Of a DNA stretch of 64,000 bases, positions 17,991-27,229 are shown piece by piece. This stretch comes from Bacillota bacterium (lineage in GTDB: Bacteria > Bacillota_A > Clostridia > Lachnospirales > Lachnospiraceae): the NCBI GenBank assembly GCA_023407175.1, contig JAEYMU010000025.1:270141-334140 (forward strand), given 5' to 3'. The notes beneath the pieces are model-generated. The model worked only from the letters and a program-made list of their open reading frames with translations, was not told where the DNA came from and did not search any database. How positions within the stretch are numbered: position 1 is the first letter of the stretch; every line of letters begins with the position of its first letter. Position numbers and translations under genes: made by a program.

Positions 17991-18107
17991 ATTACTAATA
18001 GTAATTATAAATTGCTGTAATCCTTTATTTTAAAGAGAATATTAAAAAATATTTTGCTAATATTTTGCTAAAAATAGATTGACAATGGGATAACGGGATG
18101 CTATTAT
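17991..18107 (+). promoter_or_regulatory. MarR operator candidate and promoter of the sulfonate-type ABC operon
   Basis: Palindrome ATTACTAATAGTAAT (17991-18005), then TTGACA (18079-18084), 17 bp, TATTAT (18102-18107). The rest of 17,806-18,209 is very AT-rich and holds no gene. Confidence 0.6.
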
Positions 18108-18209
18108 ATCGATATTACATACTATTCATATAAAATTTATATGAAATGTAAATCGCTTCTAAATTAGGCATATGAAAACAAACCACGAAGAAAAGGATGA
18201 GTGAGAATT

Positions 18210-19265
18210 ATGAAAAAAAGTTTTTATGCAATTCTATTGGGAATTTTTCTGATTTTTGGATTGGTAGCCTGCAAAAATCAGGAAAAAGAAAGCTCCAATT
18301 TACAGGAAACAGAAATAACAGGTACAGGACTTCAGGGGGAATCCAAAGAGACACCTACTGAAGCAATTTCCTCCGATAACCAGGCCAAGGAAATACATGT
18401 CGGTGTTCAGGCAACAGATTACATACAGTTTCTGGAGGCCGGGTTGGGATATTTTCAGGAGGAATTTTCAGGAGACGGCATTACAGTAATTTTTGATACC
18501 TTCGCAAGCGGTCCCGCGATTACGGAGGCTTTGGCATCGGATAATGTTGATATCGGTTTTCTCGGTGATCTTCCTGCATTAACAGCAGCCAGTGCAGGGA
18601 TAGAATTTCATATTATCGGCAGAGGTGCAGGTACTACGAATGGGATTGCTGTTGTCCTTCCGACCGGCAGTGATATTACGGATATAGCGCAGCTGAAGGG
18701 TAAGAAAGTGGCATTTACGGTTGGAACCGCCGGACATGAATTTATTATCAAGGCATTGGAGACGGCAGGACTGACCGAAGCGGATATTCAGCCGGTGAAT
18801 GTAGCTAATCCGGACATTGAAGCTACCTTGATCAGCGGATCGGTGGATGCGGTCGTGACGGTTGGGCCCTTTATTAATAAAATAGAAACAAATGGAGAAG
18901 GAACTGTATTGGTATCCAATGAAGATATCTACCAGCCGGTACCTGCCATCATTGCAGCTGACAGCTTTCTGGAGGAAAATCCGGAATTAGTGACAAGGTT
19001 TTTAAAAACCTGGATTAAGACCTCGGACTATGCAACGAATAACCTGGAGGAAGCCTATGACCTGCTTTCAGAGCAGCAGGATATGGACCGGGCCTATTAT
19101 GACCGGTTTCAGCTGTTGTTTCGTGTGACTTTAGATGATAACGATTATGAGGTCTTAAAAGAAACGAAGGCATTCTTACTGAATCAGGAGTTGATTGTGA
19201 AGGATTTTGATTTGAATTCGTATCTGGACACCAGTTTTCTTGAGAAGGCAGCTTCCGCAGAGTAA
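18210..19265 (+). CDS. ABC transporter substrate-binding lipoprotein (SsuA/TauA/NrtA type)
   Basis: 351 aa from ATG 18210 (a GTG lies three codons upstream). Lipobox LVACK at ~20 marks a lipoprotein, followed by a Ser/Thr/Glu-rich linker. The body is the NMT1/SsuA fold: ASGPAITEALASDNVDIGFLGDLPALTA, then KGKKVAFTVGTAGHEFIIKAL. It captures a sulfonate-, nitrate- or thiamine-precursor-like molecule; the exact ligand is not visible. First gene of an ABC operon. Confidence 0.85.
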   Translation: MKKSFYAILLGIFLIFGLVACKNQEKESSNLQETEITGTGLQGESKETPTEAISSDNQAKEIHVGVQATDYIQFLEAGLGYFQEEFSGDGITVIFDTFASGPAITEALASDNVDIGFLGDLPALTAASAGIEFHIIGRGAGTTNGIAVVLPTGSDITDIAQLKGKKVAFTVGTAGHEFIIKALETAGLTEADIQPVNVANPDIEATLISGSVDAVVTVGPFINKIETNGEGTVLVSNEDIYQPVPAIIAADSFLEENPELVTRFLKTWIKTSDYATNNLEEAYDLLSEQQDMDRAYYDRFQLLFRVTLDDNDYEVLKETKAFLLNQELIVKDFDLNSYLDTSFLEKAASAE

Positions 19266-19281
19266 TGGACGAGGAAAATAT

Positions 19282-20058
19282 ATGAAGAAGAAAAAATTAG
19301 ATCCTGCCATACTGGTAGCGGTTGCTGTTCCTGTAATTCTTCTGCTGCTATGGGAATATGCGGGGAATAACAATCTGATTAAAACGACCCTGCTGCCTAC
19401 TCCTTCTGAAATCTGGAAGGCAACAGTTGCCAGCATCAGAAGGGGAACCTTGCAACGAAATACCTGTATTAGTCTGCTGCGCGTATTGGAAGGTTATCTG
19501 TTAGGCTCGGCATTGGGAATTTTACTGGGGATTTCCATGGGATTATCTGGATTCTTCCGAAAATCCATGTCAATTTTAACAGGGGTTTTAAGGCCCATTC
19601 CAATCATTGCATGGGTGCCGATACTGATATTATTCTTAGGTATTGATGAAATGTCCAAGGTAGTTGTGATTGCCATAGGTACCTTCTGGCCGGTATTAAC
19701 GAATGTAATGTATGGAGTCAGGGATGTGGATGTCAAATTTCTGGAGGTATCCAGGCTGTTTGTGAAAAGCAGAAGAGAAATTATTTGTCATGTTGTTATA
19801 CCAGCAGCACTTCCCTCCATCTTCTCAGGACTGCGTACGGCCATTGGGATAGCTTGGATTAGCGTAGTTGGAGCAGAATTAATTGCCTCTTCCTCCGGTC
19901 TTGGATTTATGATTTCTTATGCGAGAGAATTGTCCAGAGCGGACAACATGTTTTCCGGTGTGATGATAATCGGAGTGATTGGATGGCTGATTAATGTGTT
20001 AATTGGCAAGTTAGAAAAAATTTTGCTGAAATGGAATGTTACTGTTAAGAAAGACTGA
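19282..20058 (+). CDS. ABC transporter permease (SsuC/TauC type)
   Basis: 258 aa from ATG 19282 after GAGG; the frame starts upstream, overlapping the previous gene. Six helices. Family marks are LLGISMGLSGFFRK, LRPIPIIAWVPILILFLGI and the EAA loop VIPAALPSIFSGLRTAIGIAW. Works with the neighbours at 18210 and 20085. Confidence 0.88.
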   Translation: MKKKKLDPAILVAVAVPVILLLLWEYAGNNNLIKTTLLPTPSEIWKATVASIRRGTLQRNTCISLLRVLEGYLLGSALGILLGISMGLSGFFRKSMSILTGVLRPIPIIAWVPILILFLGIDEMSKVVVIAIGTFWPVLTNVMYGVRDVDVKFLEVSRLFVKSRREIICHVVIPAALPSIFSGLRTAIGIAWISVVGAELIASSSGLGFMISYARELSRADNMFSGVMIIGVIGWLINVLIGKLEKILLKWNVTVKKD

Positions 20059-20084
20059 GCGATTGCGGAAGGATATATAAATCA

Positions 20085-20876
20085 ATGGATAAAGATGTAA
20101 AAATCCGTATAGAACATCTGAATAAAGCATTTCCTGTCAATGATACACAGATGGAGGTATTAAGGGATATCTCTCTGAAGGTCTATGCCGGAGAGTTCGT
20201 ATCCATTGTAGGATATAGCGGCTGTGGTAAAAGCACTCTGCTGAGAATAATCGGAGGAATGGAGAGCAAGGACAGCGGACTGCTGCAAATGAACGATAAG
20301 GATATTACTGCACCGGGACTGGACCGAGGGATGATTTTCCAGGAGGCAAGGCTCTTTCCGTGGATGAGGGTGAAAGACAATATAGCCTACGGTATCAGCA
20401 AAGAGATGTTAAAAAAACTGGGTAAAAAAAAGAAGGATGAGCTTGTAAAGCAATATATTGAGCTGGTGGAGCTGAATGGCTTTGAAAATGCATATCCGTA
20501 TCAATTATCCGGCGGCATGCAGCAGCGGGTGAGTATTGCAAGATCTTTAATTGAAAACCCGGAGGTTCTCCTACTGGATGAACCCTTGGGTGCCCTGGAT
20601 GCAATTACCAGAATGAATATGCAGAAGGAAATTATGAAAATATGGAAATTGGCCGATATGACGATGATTTTAGTTACCCATGACATTGACGAGGCTATTT
20701 TCCTTAGTGATAAAATAATTGTTTTATCAAGCCGGCCAGGAACAATTAAGAAGGTCTTCCATAATAGTCTGCCAAGGCCAAGAAAAAGAACCTCTATTGA
20801 ATTTATTGAAATGCGCCAGGCGATTTTTCGGGAATTTTTTGAGGATGACGATAATATGGAAGACTATATGATTTAG
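20085..20876 (+). CDS. ABC transporter ATP-binding protein (SsuB/TauB type)
   Basis: 263 aa. Walker A GYSGCGKSTLLRIIGG, the Q-loop region MIFQEARLFPWMRVKDNIAYG typical of SsuB/TauB/NrtD, signature LSGGMQQRVSIARSL, Walker B VLLLDEPLGALDAITR, switch VTHDIDEA. Third gene of the operon. Confidence 0.92.
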   Translation: MDKDVKIRIEHLNKAFPVNDTQMEVLRDISLKVYAGEFVSIVGYSGCGKSTLLRIIGGMESKDSGLLQMNDKDITAPGLDRGMIFQEARLFPWMRVKDNIAYGISKEMLKKLGKKKKDELVKQYIELVELNGFENAYPYQLSGGMQQRVSIARSLIENPEVLLLDEPLGALDAITRMNMQKEIMKIWKLADMTMILVTHDIDEAIFLSDKIIVLSSRPGTIKKVFHNSLPRPRKRTSIEFIEMRQAIFREFFEDDDNMEDYMI

Positions 20877-20974
20877 GATAAAATCAGACTGGAAATAAAA
20901 ACATAGCTCAACAGGCATAAAGTAATGGAGCGTGTACAGCTTATATGCCGCCGCAGCGGAAGATGGAGGTTAAT

Positions 20975-22927
20975 GTGATACAAAAATATCCTCATATATT
21001 TACACCATATCAGATTGGGAATATCAGGCTGAAGAATCGAATCTTTACGGCACCAACAACCCGGCATACACTGCAGGATAATCTTACTGCGTTTTCTGAA
21101 GGGTCCTTTGCCTATTATATCAATAAGGCAAAGGGCGGGTCAGCTCTGATTACAATAGGAGCAGTGCTGATGGATATCAATCCTCCGGCATCACGCTTCT
21201 CACCAATTTATGATCTAAGCAATAAATTGACCAGACGTGCCTTTCGCAACCTGACCAATGCCATACATACGTATGATGCGAGAGTTACTCTGGAGCTTTT
21301 ATACCTTGGGCCGCAGCGACACACAAAAAAATCCGCCGAGAATAAGCTGATCTACGGTGTATGCAACGATACGCTTAAGAACGGAGTGGTTACGGCAGAA
21401 ATTCCGGAGGAGGTCATGTATGAGCTGGCCGAGGGATATGCACAGAATGCCCTTTATGCCAAGGAGTGCGGGTTTGACGGCATATTGCTCCATGGGGGGC
21501 ATGGCATGTTCCTGGAGCAGTTCCTTTCCCCTCTATATAATAAAAGGACGGACCAATACGGAGGAAGTCTTGAAAACAGGGCACGATTCCCCAAATTAAT
21601 AGTAGATAGAATTCGTGAAAAAGTCGGTAGAGATTTTCTGATTGAATACCGGATCAGCGGTTCCGAGCGGGTGGAAGGCGGCTTTGATTTGGAGGAATGT
21701 ATCAGTTATATTAAAATGATACAGGACAGAATTGATCTGATACATGTATCGGCCGGTGATTCACAAACCAGTCATACGAGAGCTGTCATGCATCCCTCCG
21801 GCTTTTTGCCGGAGGCACCGAATGCTTATCTTGCGGCTGCTGTGAAGCAATCAGGTATTAGAATCCCTGTTGTTACCATAGGCTCCTTTCAGGATCCGGA
21901 GACTATTGAGCAGACACTGGCTGCGGGCAGAGCTGATTTCGTGACAATAGCAAGAGGACACATTGCCGATCCGGCTACGGTTAGCAAGGCCTATGAGGGG
22001 AGAAGGGAGGAGATACGTCCCTGTATCAAGTGCTTTCGTTGCCTTGATGATGAAAAGACAAAGGAAGTCTTTCATTGCTCGGTTAATCCATGGATAGGGA
22101 GAGAGCATTTACTGCCTAAGATGATAGCAGAGGCATCCCGACCTAAAAAGATTATTATCGCAGGAGGCGGGCCGGCCGGAATGGAAGCTGCGATTGTGAG
22201 TGCAGAACGCGGTCATGAGGTTATTCTCTTGGAACAGGGAGATAAGCTTGGCGGAAAGCTTAATTTCTCACAGCATGTGGAATTTAAATATGATTTGCAG
22301 AAATTTGTTCAGTACTTGATCCGTACAGTTAAAAAAATGAAAATAGAAGTGCGTCTGAACACAACTGCAACCCGGGAATTATTAGAACAGGAAAATCCGG
22401 ACCATGTCATTGCCGCAATCGGTGCAAGACCTGTTGTGCCGGATATCCCAGGCCTCTATAATGCAAGGATTATGCCGGCGGAAGAAATATATGGAAAGGA
22501 GGACAGCCTGGAAAAGAAAATTGTTGTAATCGGAGGAGGGCAGGTTGGATGTGAAACAGCCTTGCATCTGGCGCAGTGTAATAAGCAGGTGAGACTGCTT
22601 GAAAAGGGGGAGGTATTGGCTGCAGATGCTGTACACACCTATCGTATCCCATTACTGGAACGGTTGGAAACGTCGGTGTCCTGTATAACCGGCGCAAATG
22701 TCCTCGAAATCAGGAATGGCAGGGTGCTGTATCAGGACGATAACGGTGAGGAAGCCGCAGCAGAGGGAGAGCTGATCGTTTTAGCAGCCGGTTATAAAGA
22801 AAAGGCAGATGAAGCAGATGCACTATTCAGCCACAGCTATGGTTTTCGAATTATAGGAGACGCCGCAAGGGTGGGCAGCGTTGAGAATGCAATTCGAACC
22901 GGTTTTGAAGCAGGGATTGTTCTGTAA
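20975..22927 (+). CDS. Old-yellow-enzyme/2,4-dienoyl-CoA reductase-type flavin oxidoreductase
   Basis: 650 aa from GTG 20975 preceded by GGAGG; upstream codons to 20945 are not family-like. Residues ~1-330 form the FMN TIM barrel (GFDGILLHGGHGMFLEQFLSPLYNKRTDQYGG, quoted across its active-site block). A Cys cluster CIKCFRC...C (~345-365) would hold a 4Fe-4S centre. The C-terminal half binds FAD/NAD(P)H (IIIAGGGPAGMEAAIVSAERG and VVIGGGQVGCETALHLA). It reduces enone-like substrates. Its place after the ABC operon hints that it acts on the imported compound. Confidence 0.85.
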   Translation: MIQKYPHIFTPYQIGNIRLKNRIFTAPTTRHTLQDNLTAFSEGSFAYYINKAKGGSALITIGAVLMDINPPASRFSPIYDLSNKLTRRAFRNLTNAIHTYDARVTLELLYLGPQRHTKKSAENKLIYGVCNDTLKNGVVTAEIPEEVMYELAEGYAQNALYAKECGFDGILLHGGHGMFLEQFLSPLYNKRTDQYGGSLENRARFPKLIVDRIREKVGRDFLIEYRISGSERVEGGFDLEECISYIKMIQDRIDLIHVSAGDSQTSHTRAVMHPSGFLPEAPNAYLAAAVKQSGIRIPVVTIGSFQDPETIEQTLAAGRADFVTIARGHIADPATVSKAYEGRREEIRPCIKCFRCLDDEKTKEVFHCSVNPWIGREHLLPKMIAEASRPKKIIIAGGGPAGMEAAIVSAERGHEVILLEQGDKLGGKLNFSQHVEFKYDLQKFVQYLIRTVKKMKIEVRLNTTATRELLEQENPDHVIAAIGARPVVPDIPGLYNARIMPAEEIYGKEDSLEKKIVVIGGGQVGCETALHLAQCNKQVRLLEKGEVLAADAVHTYRIPLLERLETSVSCITGANVLEIRNGRVLYQDDNGEEAAAEGELIVLAAGYKEKADEADALFSHSYGFRIIGDAARVGSVENAIRTGFEAGIVL

Positions 22928-22933
22928 TTATGA

Positions 22934-23008
22934 AGCTGGAAAAGAAGGTGCCCCAAGGAGAATTGCTATGCTATGACAGCAGCCAATTCATACTTGGGGC
23001 ACTCTTTT
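22934..23008. terminator. Bidirectional terminator, repeat family copy 2
   Basis: GTGCCCCAAG / CTTGGGGCAC (10 bp perfect, 22948-22957 and 22993-23002) with inner GAATTG/CAATTC, loop TATGCTATGA and a CTCTTTTGTT tail. It lies between convergent genes, as does its relative at 17238. Confidence 0.8.
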
Positions 23009-23009
23009 G

Positions 23010-24971
23010 TTATTTTATTTTTACGGATTTAATCGTTGAATAAGCTCCGTAATAATTTTTGCCCTTCACGGTTAAATAGGCTCTGATTTTGAAATAATAG
23101 GTTTTCCCTTTGAGGAGACCTGTTTTTGTAAAGCCCACCGTGGTCTTGCCGGCTTTTTTGATCACAGAGTAGCTGCCTTTTTTTGAGGCGGACATACTGA
23201 GCTCATATCCGGAGGCACCGGTAACCTTAGTCCAGGTTATCTCTGCTTTTTTTGTACCTGCGGTCACAGTCAGGGCAGGAACCCCTAATTTAATAGTAAA
23301 GGTCTTTGTAATACTGCCCCGGTAGCTGCCGCTTCCGGTGATCGTGACGGTGGCTGTGCCGGGAAGCTGATTATCGCTGTAGGTTACCTTATAGTCTGTT
23401 CCGCCTGCAAGCGTTTTATCACCGTTTTTCAGTGTGACGGAGGGGGCTATTTCAGAACCGTTATAGGTATAGCTGCTTTTTGAAAGTGTAGCGGTAAAGG
23501 CTGCAATGGATTTTTTCGCCGATACGCCGCCGAGATAGGAACCCAGAACCTCTGCGATTACACCATAACCCTTTTCATTGGGGTGCAGGCCGTCAAAAAC
23601 ATAGACTGGATTACAGTAGCCGTCGCTTGCGACAAATTTGGAATAGCAATCCACATAGGTGACATAGCTGTAATCGGCAATCAGCTTTTTAAGAGCACTG
23701 TTGAGGTCGGTGATCCGATACTGATTATCCTTATAAAAGGCAGTGGTCGTCGGAAGAACACTGATGACGTAGATTTTTGTATCCGGATGAGCCGTATGGA
23801 TTTTCTCAAACATGGATTTGTAATTCGAAATTGTCTGGTCGGTGGTAACACCATGGCCGATATCGTTGATACCGCACAGCATAACCACCTTACTGTAATT
23901 GGCATTTGCGATATCAGAAATTCTCCGCTCACATTCCACCGTTGTCTGACCGCCTATCCCATAGTTTGCACAATCTGTACGGTCAAGGAGCTTATTCCAG
24001 TCGCCGTATCTTAAAAGAGCATTTTGTACGATACTGTCTCCGATGAAGGCAATTCCTTCCAGGCTTCTGTCCCAGGCTCCGTCGCTTGTGTCAACAGGAC
24101 CGCCTTCACCGGCAAAATAAGCGATTCGTTTTAGGGTAACGGATTCGTTTTTTGCGGAGTAGGCTAAAATTTCATCAAGTCTTGCAAAATTTGTTCCGAA
24201 AGCCTTTGAGAAATTGGCATATTTATAAACGGAATAATATCTTCCGGTTGAGGTTTTCCCTGTTTCATCAGGATATACGGCGACCCACTGAGTCGCACCG
24301 GAAGCACTGGAAAGAGCAAGATAGATACCGTCCTTTGCCCCGGTATACTCTACATAAAAGTAGCTGCCTTGATTAATCTGCGCGCCGTCCCAGTCTCCTC
24401 CCACATGCTTTGTATAAAGGAAGGTAAGATTGGTGTTTATTGCGCTTGCAGTTGAAGAACCCTTATACAGGATGGCATCCGCATTTAAATCGTCGGTAAC
24501 AGGCTTTCCGAACCAGCGAATACCCGTAATTGTTGCCGCAGCTGAACCGCTGCCGGTGCAGATGGCATCGACATCGGAGAAATCAGAGCTGTTATATGAG
24601 GTTTTACAGTCCTCAAAGCTAAATAAGGAATAGTATCCGGTATCGGTTTTTCCTGATTCGGTGGGATTTACAGAGGCCCATTTTTGGGTAGTCCATTCGG
24701 CAAAGGCAAGATAGACCGCACCCTCCGTACCGCTGTAATCCACACGGAAATATCCGCCTGGTGTAATTTCCGACGGATCGAAGGTACCGTTTGCGTTGGT
24801 GGTATAGACTGAGGCGACAAGCGTCCAGGGAGTGTCGGCAGCAGCCGTTCCGGAATAAAGGACGGTTTCGGTAAGGGTATCCTCTGCCAGTGCTTTCGCC
24901 GGAACAGAGAAGGAGGGTAAGGCAATGCAAAGAGCAAGAAATACAGATAAGCTTCTTAATAATTTTTTCAT
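23010..24971 (-). CDS. Secreted SGNH/GDSL hydrolase with surface-type repeats
   Basis: 653 aa from ATG 24971 (AAAGGAG upstream; 16 further codons are open 5'). Sec signal peptide MKKLLRSLSVFLALCIALPS ending near AKA. Two related ~110-aa beta domains follow (ILYKG/VLYSG...YFxVxYxGxxxxxYLA). Then comes the SGNH hydrolase: block I AFIGDSIVQN, block III CGINDIG, block V DGLHPNEKGY. The C-terminus holds an Ig-like module (~485-565) and a fibronectin III-like module. It is probably an exported esterase acting on polysaccharide or glycan acyl groups; there is no LPXTG anchor. Confidence 0.8.
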   Translation of the reverse strand: MKKLLRSLSVFLALCIALPSFSVPAKALAEDTLTETVLYSGTAAADTPWTLVASVYTTNANGTFDPSEITPGGYFRVDYSGTEGAVYLAFAEWTTQKWASVNPTESGKTDTGYYSLFSFEDCKTSYNSSDFSDVDAICTGSGSAAATITGIRWFGKPVTDDLNADAILYKGSSTASAINTNLTFLYTKHVGGDWDGAQINQGSYFYVEYTGAKDGIYLALSSASGATQWVAVYPDETGKTSTGRYYSVYKYANFSKAFGTNFARLDEILAYSAKNESVTLKRIAYFAGEGGPVDTSDGAWDRSLEGIAFIGDSIVQNALLRYGDWNKLLDRTDCANYGIGGQTTVECERRISDIANANYSKVVMLCGINDIGHGVTTDQTISNYKSMFEKIHTAHPDTKIYVISVLPTTTAFYKDNQYRITDLNSALKKLIADYSYVTYVDCYSKFVASDGYCNPVYVFDGLHPNEKGYGVIAEVLGSYLGGVSAKKSIAAFTATLSKSSYTYNGSEIAPSVTLKNGDKTLAGGTDYKVTYSDNQLPGTATVTITGSGSYRGSITKTFTIKLGVPALTVTAGTKKAEITWTKVTGASGYELSMSASKKGSYSVIKKAGKTTVGFTKTGLLKGKTYYFKIRAYLTVKGKNYYGAYSTIKSVKIK

Positions 24972-25079
24972 AGCAGGCTCCTTTGTGTTATTGTTGTAAT
25001 CTGATTTTATCTTAAGCATGGGGTGCGATACAGCAAGCAGCGCTTGAGTTTATAACATGCAAGCAAAAAGGTCCCGATA

Positions 25080-25143
25080 AAAAAGGCCCCTATAAAAGGA
25101 TAAAACCCATGAAAAACAGGGGGTCCTCTTTTGTATAGGGGTC
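25080..25143 (-). terminator. Terminator of the XRE-repeat gene
   Basis: On the minus strand, GACCCCTATAC...AGAGGA pairs with TCCTTTTATAGGGGCC, followed by TTTTTT. It sits 20 bp after the stop at 25163. Confidence 0.75.
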
Positions 25144-25162
25144 TGATATGTAAAATCTGACA

Positions 25163-26119
25163 TTATGTGCGGTGTTTGTTCAATTGTTCTTCTGCCCTCT
25201 TATAGAATTCTTGACGTGCTTCCCCGTCAAGATAGAAGCATATATTTCGCTCCTGTTCCACAGAGTTGATTAAGGCTACATTGTCTGTTGCGGCTTTGGC
25301 GAGGGCTTTGTTATCCAGATAACATGCGAGATTATGAATTTGTGAAAAGCTTTCGACCTTGTGACTGTGAAGATAGGCCAGCCGGCTTACGGTTTCTTTA
25401 TCAATAAAGCATGCGATGTTACAAATTTGAGAAAATTGTTCCACCTTATTTTCGTTGTCGGAGACAAGCCGGCAAAGGCTTGGCAAATCGATGAAAACTG
25501 CAATATTACAAATTTGAGAAAAAGCTTCTACCTTTTTTGAATTTTCCTGTGAAAGCCTGCTGATAGAATTCTTGCTCATCCGGCAGGCAATTTCACATAC
25601 CTGGGAAAAGGACAGGACCTTGTCACTATTATCCAGGGCTATGACATCCAGGGCATACCTGCTGATATAGCAGGCAATTCGGCAAATTTGTGAGAAGTAA
25701 AGTACCTTGTCAGAGTACTTGATGGCGAGGCTGCTCAATATTTCTTCGTCAAGGTACGGAGCAGCATCATAGATCTGTTCGAATTCGGTAACGTTTATTT
25801 TTGAGTTTTCTATGGCAGTTATAATCTCCTCGGGCTTCATAATGGAGATTATCTCAAGCAAATCGGAGACTTTTTTATCGGAGACGAAGTTATGGACGGC
25901 TCTAGACTGGCGCTCGTTATCAAGAATTTCATCGATACTGGCATGATATAGCTCCGCGATCATTACCAGATTTGATATATCAGGAAGGGATTTTCCCCGC
26001 TCCCAATAGCTCACAGCCTGAAAGCTGATACCCAGCCTTTCGGCAACCTCCATTTGTGTGAGGTTCGCATTTCGTCTTAATCTCGACAGCCGCTTCCCGA
26101 TTTCTATCATATCAAACAT
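25163..26119 (-). CDS. XRE-family regulator with six ~29-residue repeats
   Basis: 318 aa. Residues ~1-70 are an XRE HTH (LRRNANLTQMEVAERLGISFQAVSYWERGKSLPD, quoted across ~15-48). From ~130 to 300 a 29-residue unit repeats five times plus one degenerate copy: KVxxFSQICxIACxIxxxxLxxLxxxNxx. Each unit looks like a helix pair of a solenoid, so the C-terminus is likely a binding scaffold or ligand sensor. I do not know a named family for this repeat. Convergent with nothing and not in an operon. Confidence 0.65.
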   Translation of the reverse strand: MFDMIEIGKRLSRLRRNANLTQMEVAERLGISFQAVSYWERGKSLPDISNLVMIAELYHASIDEILDNERQSRAVHNFVSDKKVSDLLEIISIMKPEEIITAIENSKINVTEFEQIYDAAPYLDEEILSSLAIKYSDKVLYFSQICRIACYISRYALDVIALDNSDKVLSFSQVCEIACRMSKNSISRLSQENSKKVEAFSQICNIAVFIDLPSLCRLVSDNENKVEQFSQICNIACFIDKETVSRLAYLHSHKVESFSQIHNLACYLDNKALAKAATDNVALINSVEQERNICFYLDGEARQEFYKRAEEQLNKHRT

Positions 26120-26251
26120 TAGTCTTCACCCTCTTACCTTTAGTATGGCATATTCCGCCGATAATGTAAATCAAGTTATGCTTGAAGAGGGAGGAATAGG
26201 GGCTTTCGGATTTTTACTGGGTCCTTCTGCTTATCGGCAGCAAAGGCTTTA

Positions 26252-26313
26252 TAAAAATAAAATAGAGATATCTCAAAGGCTGCTTCTCAGCTGCTTAAGA
26301 CATCTCTATTTGT
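26252..26313 (-). terminator. Terminator downstream of the collagen-like C-terminal half
   Basis: On the minus strand AAATAGAGATG...ATATCTCTATTT forms a hairpin followed by TATTTTT. It ends the leftward glycosyltransferase/collagen operon after 26347. Confidence 0.7.
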
Positions 26314-26346
26314 ATGGTTAGGTGTTTTTATTAGGCCATACCGCCA

Positions 26347-26815
26347 TTAGCTTAAGCGTATAATCATCAGGGATGCTCCGGCACCGTTAGCAATCAGGGT
26401 TGCTGCACCGACAAGCAGGGGGGCAAACATCTGCAAGGATACGGTGGCACCTACACCCAGGTTTATTTCAATTTCATTGTTGTAATTTGACAAAGACAGC
26501 ACAGGGAGAATGGTGGAAGCGGTATTTGCCGAGCCGTTAATTATTAATCGGGAACCTAGCAGCAGGGAGGCGGTCGTATTAATCCGGTAGGAAATACGAT
26601 AGGTTCCGAAGGTATTAACAGTAAAAATCGTATTGGCTCCATTCACTGTTATATCTGCGGATAAAAGCTGATTGCTGGGCAGCGGAATCAGAGTGCCGGC
26701 CACCAATACAGTAATCAGAGCCCCGGTCGTATTGGCTGCGTAGCCTGCGGTTGCGGAGGGATTGGGACCAAGCGGTCCGGTGGCTCCGGTGGCTCCGGTC
26801 GCCCCGGTAGGCCCG
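26347..26815 (-). pseudogene. Collagen-like spore-surface protein 2, C-terminal half (split by element 2)
   Basis: The frame has no start of its own. It begins at the recombination core with Gly-Pro-Thr / Gly-Ala-Thr triplets, then PLGPNPSATAGYAANTTG and a ~130-aa beta-rich C-terminal domain ending [10 protein letters not shown]. That domain resembles the jelly-roll end of BclA-type exosporium proteins. The matching N-terminal half is at 29985-30686 on the same strand, 3.2 kb away. Joining at the AC core (30046-30047 with 26815 onward) gives 641 + 469 = 1110 nt, 370 codons including stop, in frame. Confidence 0.85.
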
Positions 26816-26840
26816 GTGGGTCCGTTTATATTAGGAAACT
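26816..26840. other. att junction of element 2 with the C-terminal collagen half
   Basis: Plus strand: GCCCG, core GT (26816-26817), GGGTCC, then GTTTATATTAGGAAACTG. Read from the element side on the minus strand it is TTTCCTAATATAAAC-GGACCC-AC, the inverted counterpart of the junction at 30022-30047. Confidence 0.7.
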
Positions 26841-26944
26841 GAAAAAATTGAAAGTAATTAAACAGAATATTGAAAATCTTTTAATTACTTAATTGAACAA
26901 TAGTTAAAGAACGATTTATATAACCTAAAATGGGAAAATTCGTA

Positions 26945-26971
26945 CTAATACTTACGCCTACTTTCTCCAGT
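26945..26971. other. Orphan att half-site with a different arm
   Basis: Core GT at 26970-26971 in CTCCA-GT-GGCGCC. The arm on the element side (ACTAATACTTACGCCTACTT on the plus strand) does not match either of the two other arm types. No partner is visible in the window. Confidence 0.5.
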
Positions 26972-27172
26972 GGCGCCCGTGGGACCAGTAGCACCTGTGG
27001 AGCCAGTAGCTCCAGTAGGACCGATGGCACCTGTGGGGCCCTGCCCTGCGGATGCTAACGCACTCTGCATCTTATTCTTGCAAAGCAGTTGATTCTGGAC
27101 AATACTGTCTAATATGGACCTTACGCTATCATTGGCGGCAAGTACGTCCTCCACACTTATACTGCAGTTCAT
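26945..27172 (-). pseudogene. Fragment of a further collagen-like gene (5' truncated, cut at an att core)
   Basis: 75 codons. Residues from ~SVEDVLAANDSVRSIL to [10 protein letters not shown] match the N-terminal domain of the collagen protein at 34781 ([13 protein letters not shown]...[11 protein letters not shown]), but its first ~60 residues are missing. GPTGAIGPTGATG triplets follow and stop at ACT (Thr), where the sequence leaves collagen at the same codon phase as the other junctions. It lies inside element 2 beside the recombinase remnant, so it records an older insertion. Confidence 0.7.
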
Positions 27173-27229
27173 AACATATTATGAGCGTAAATATAGAAAC
27201 GGCAGGTTTATCTTTCGGCGGCCTTTTCA

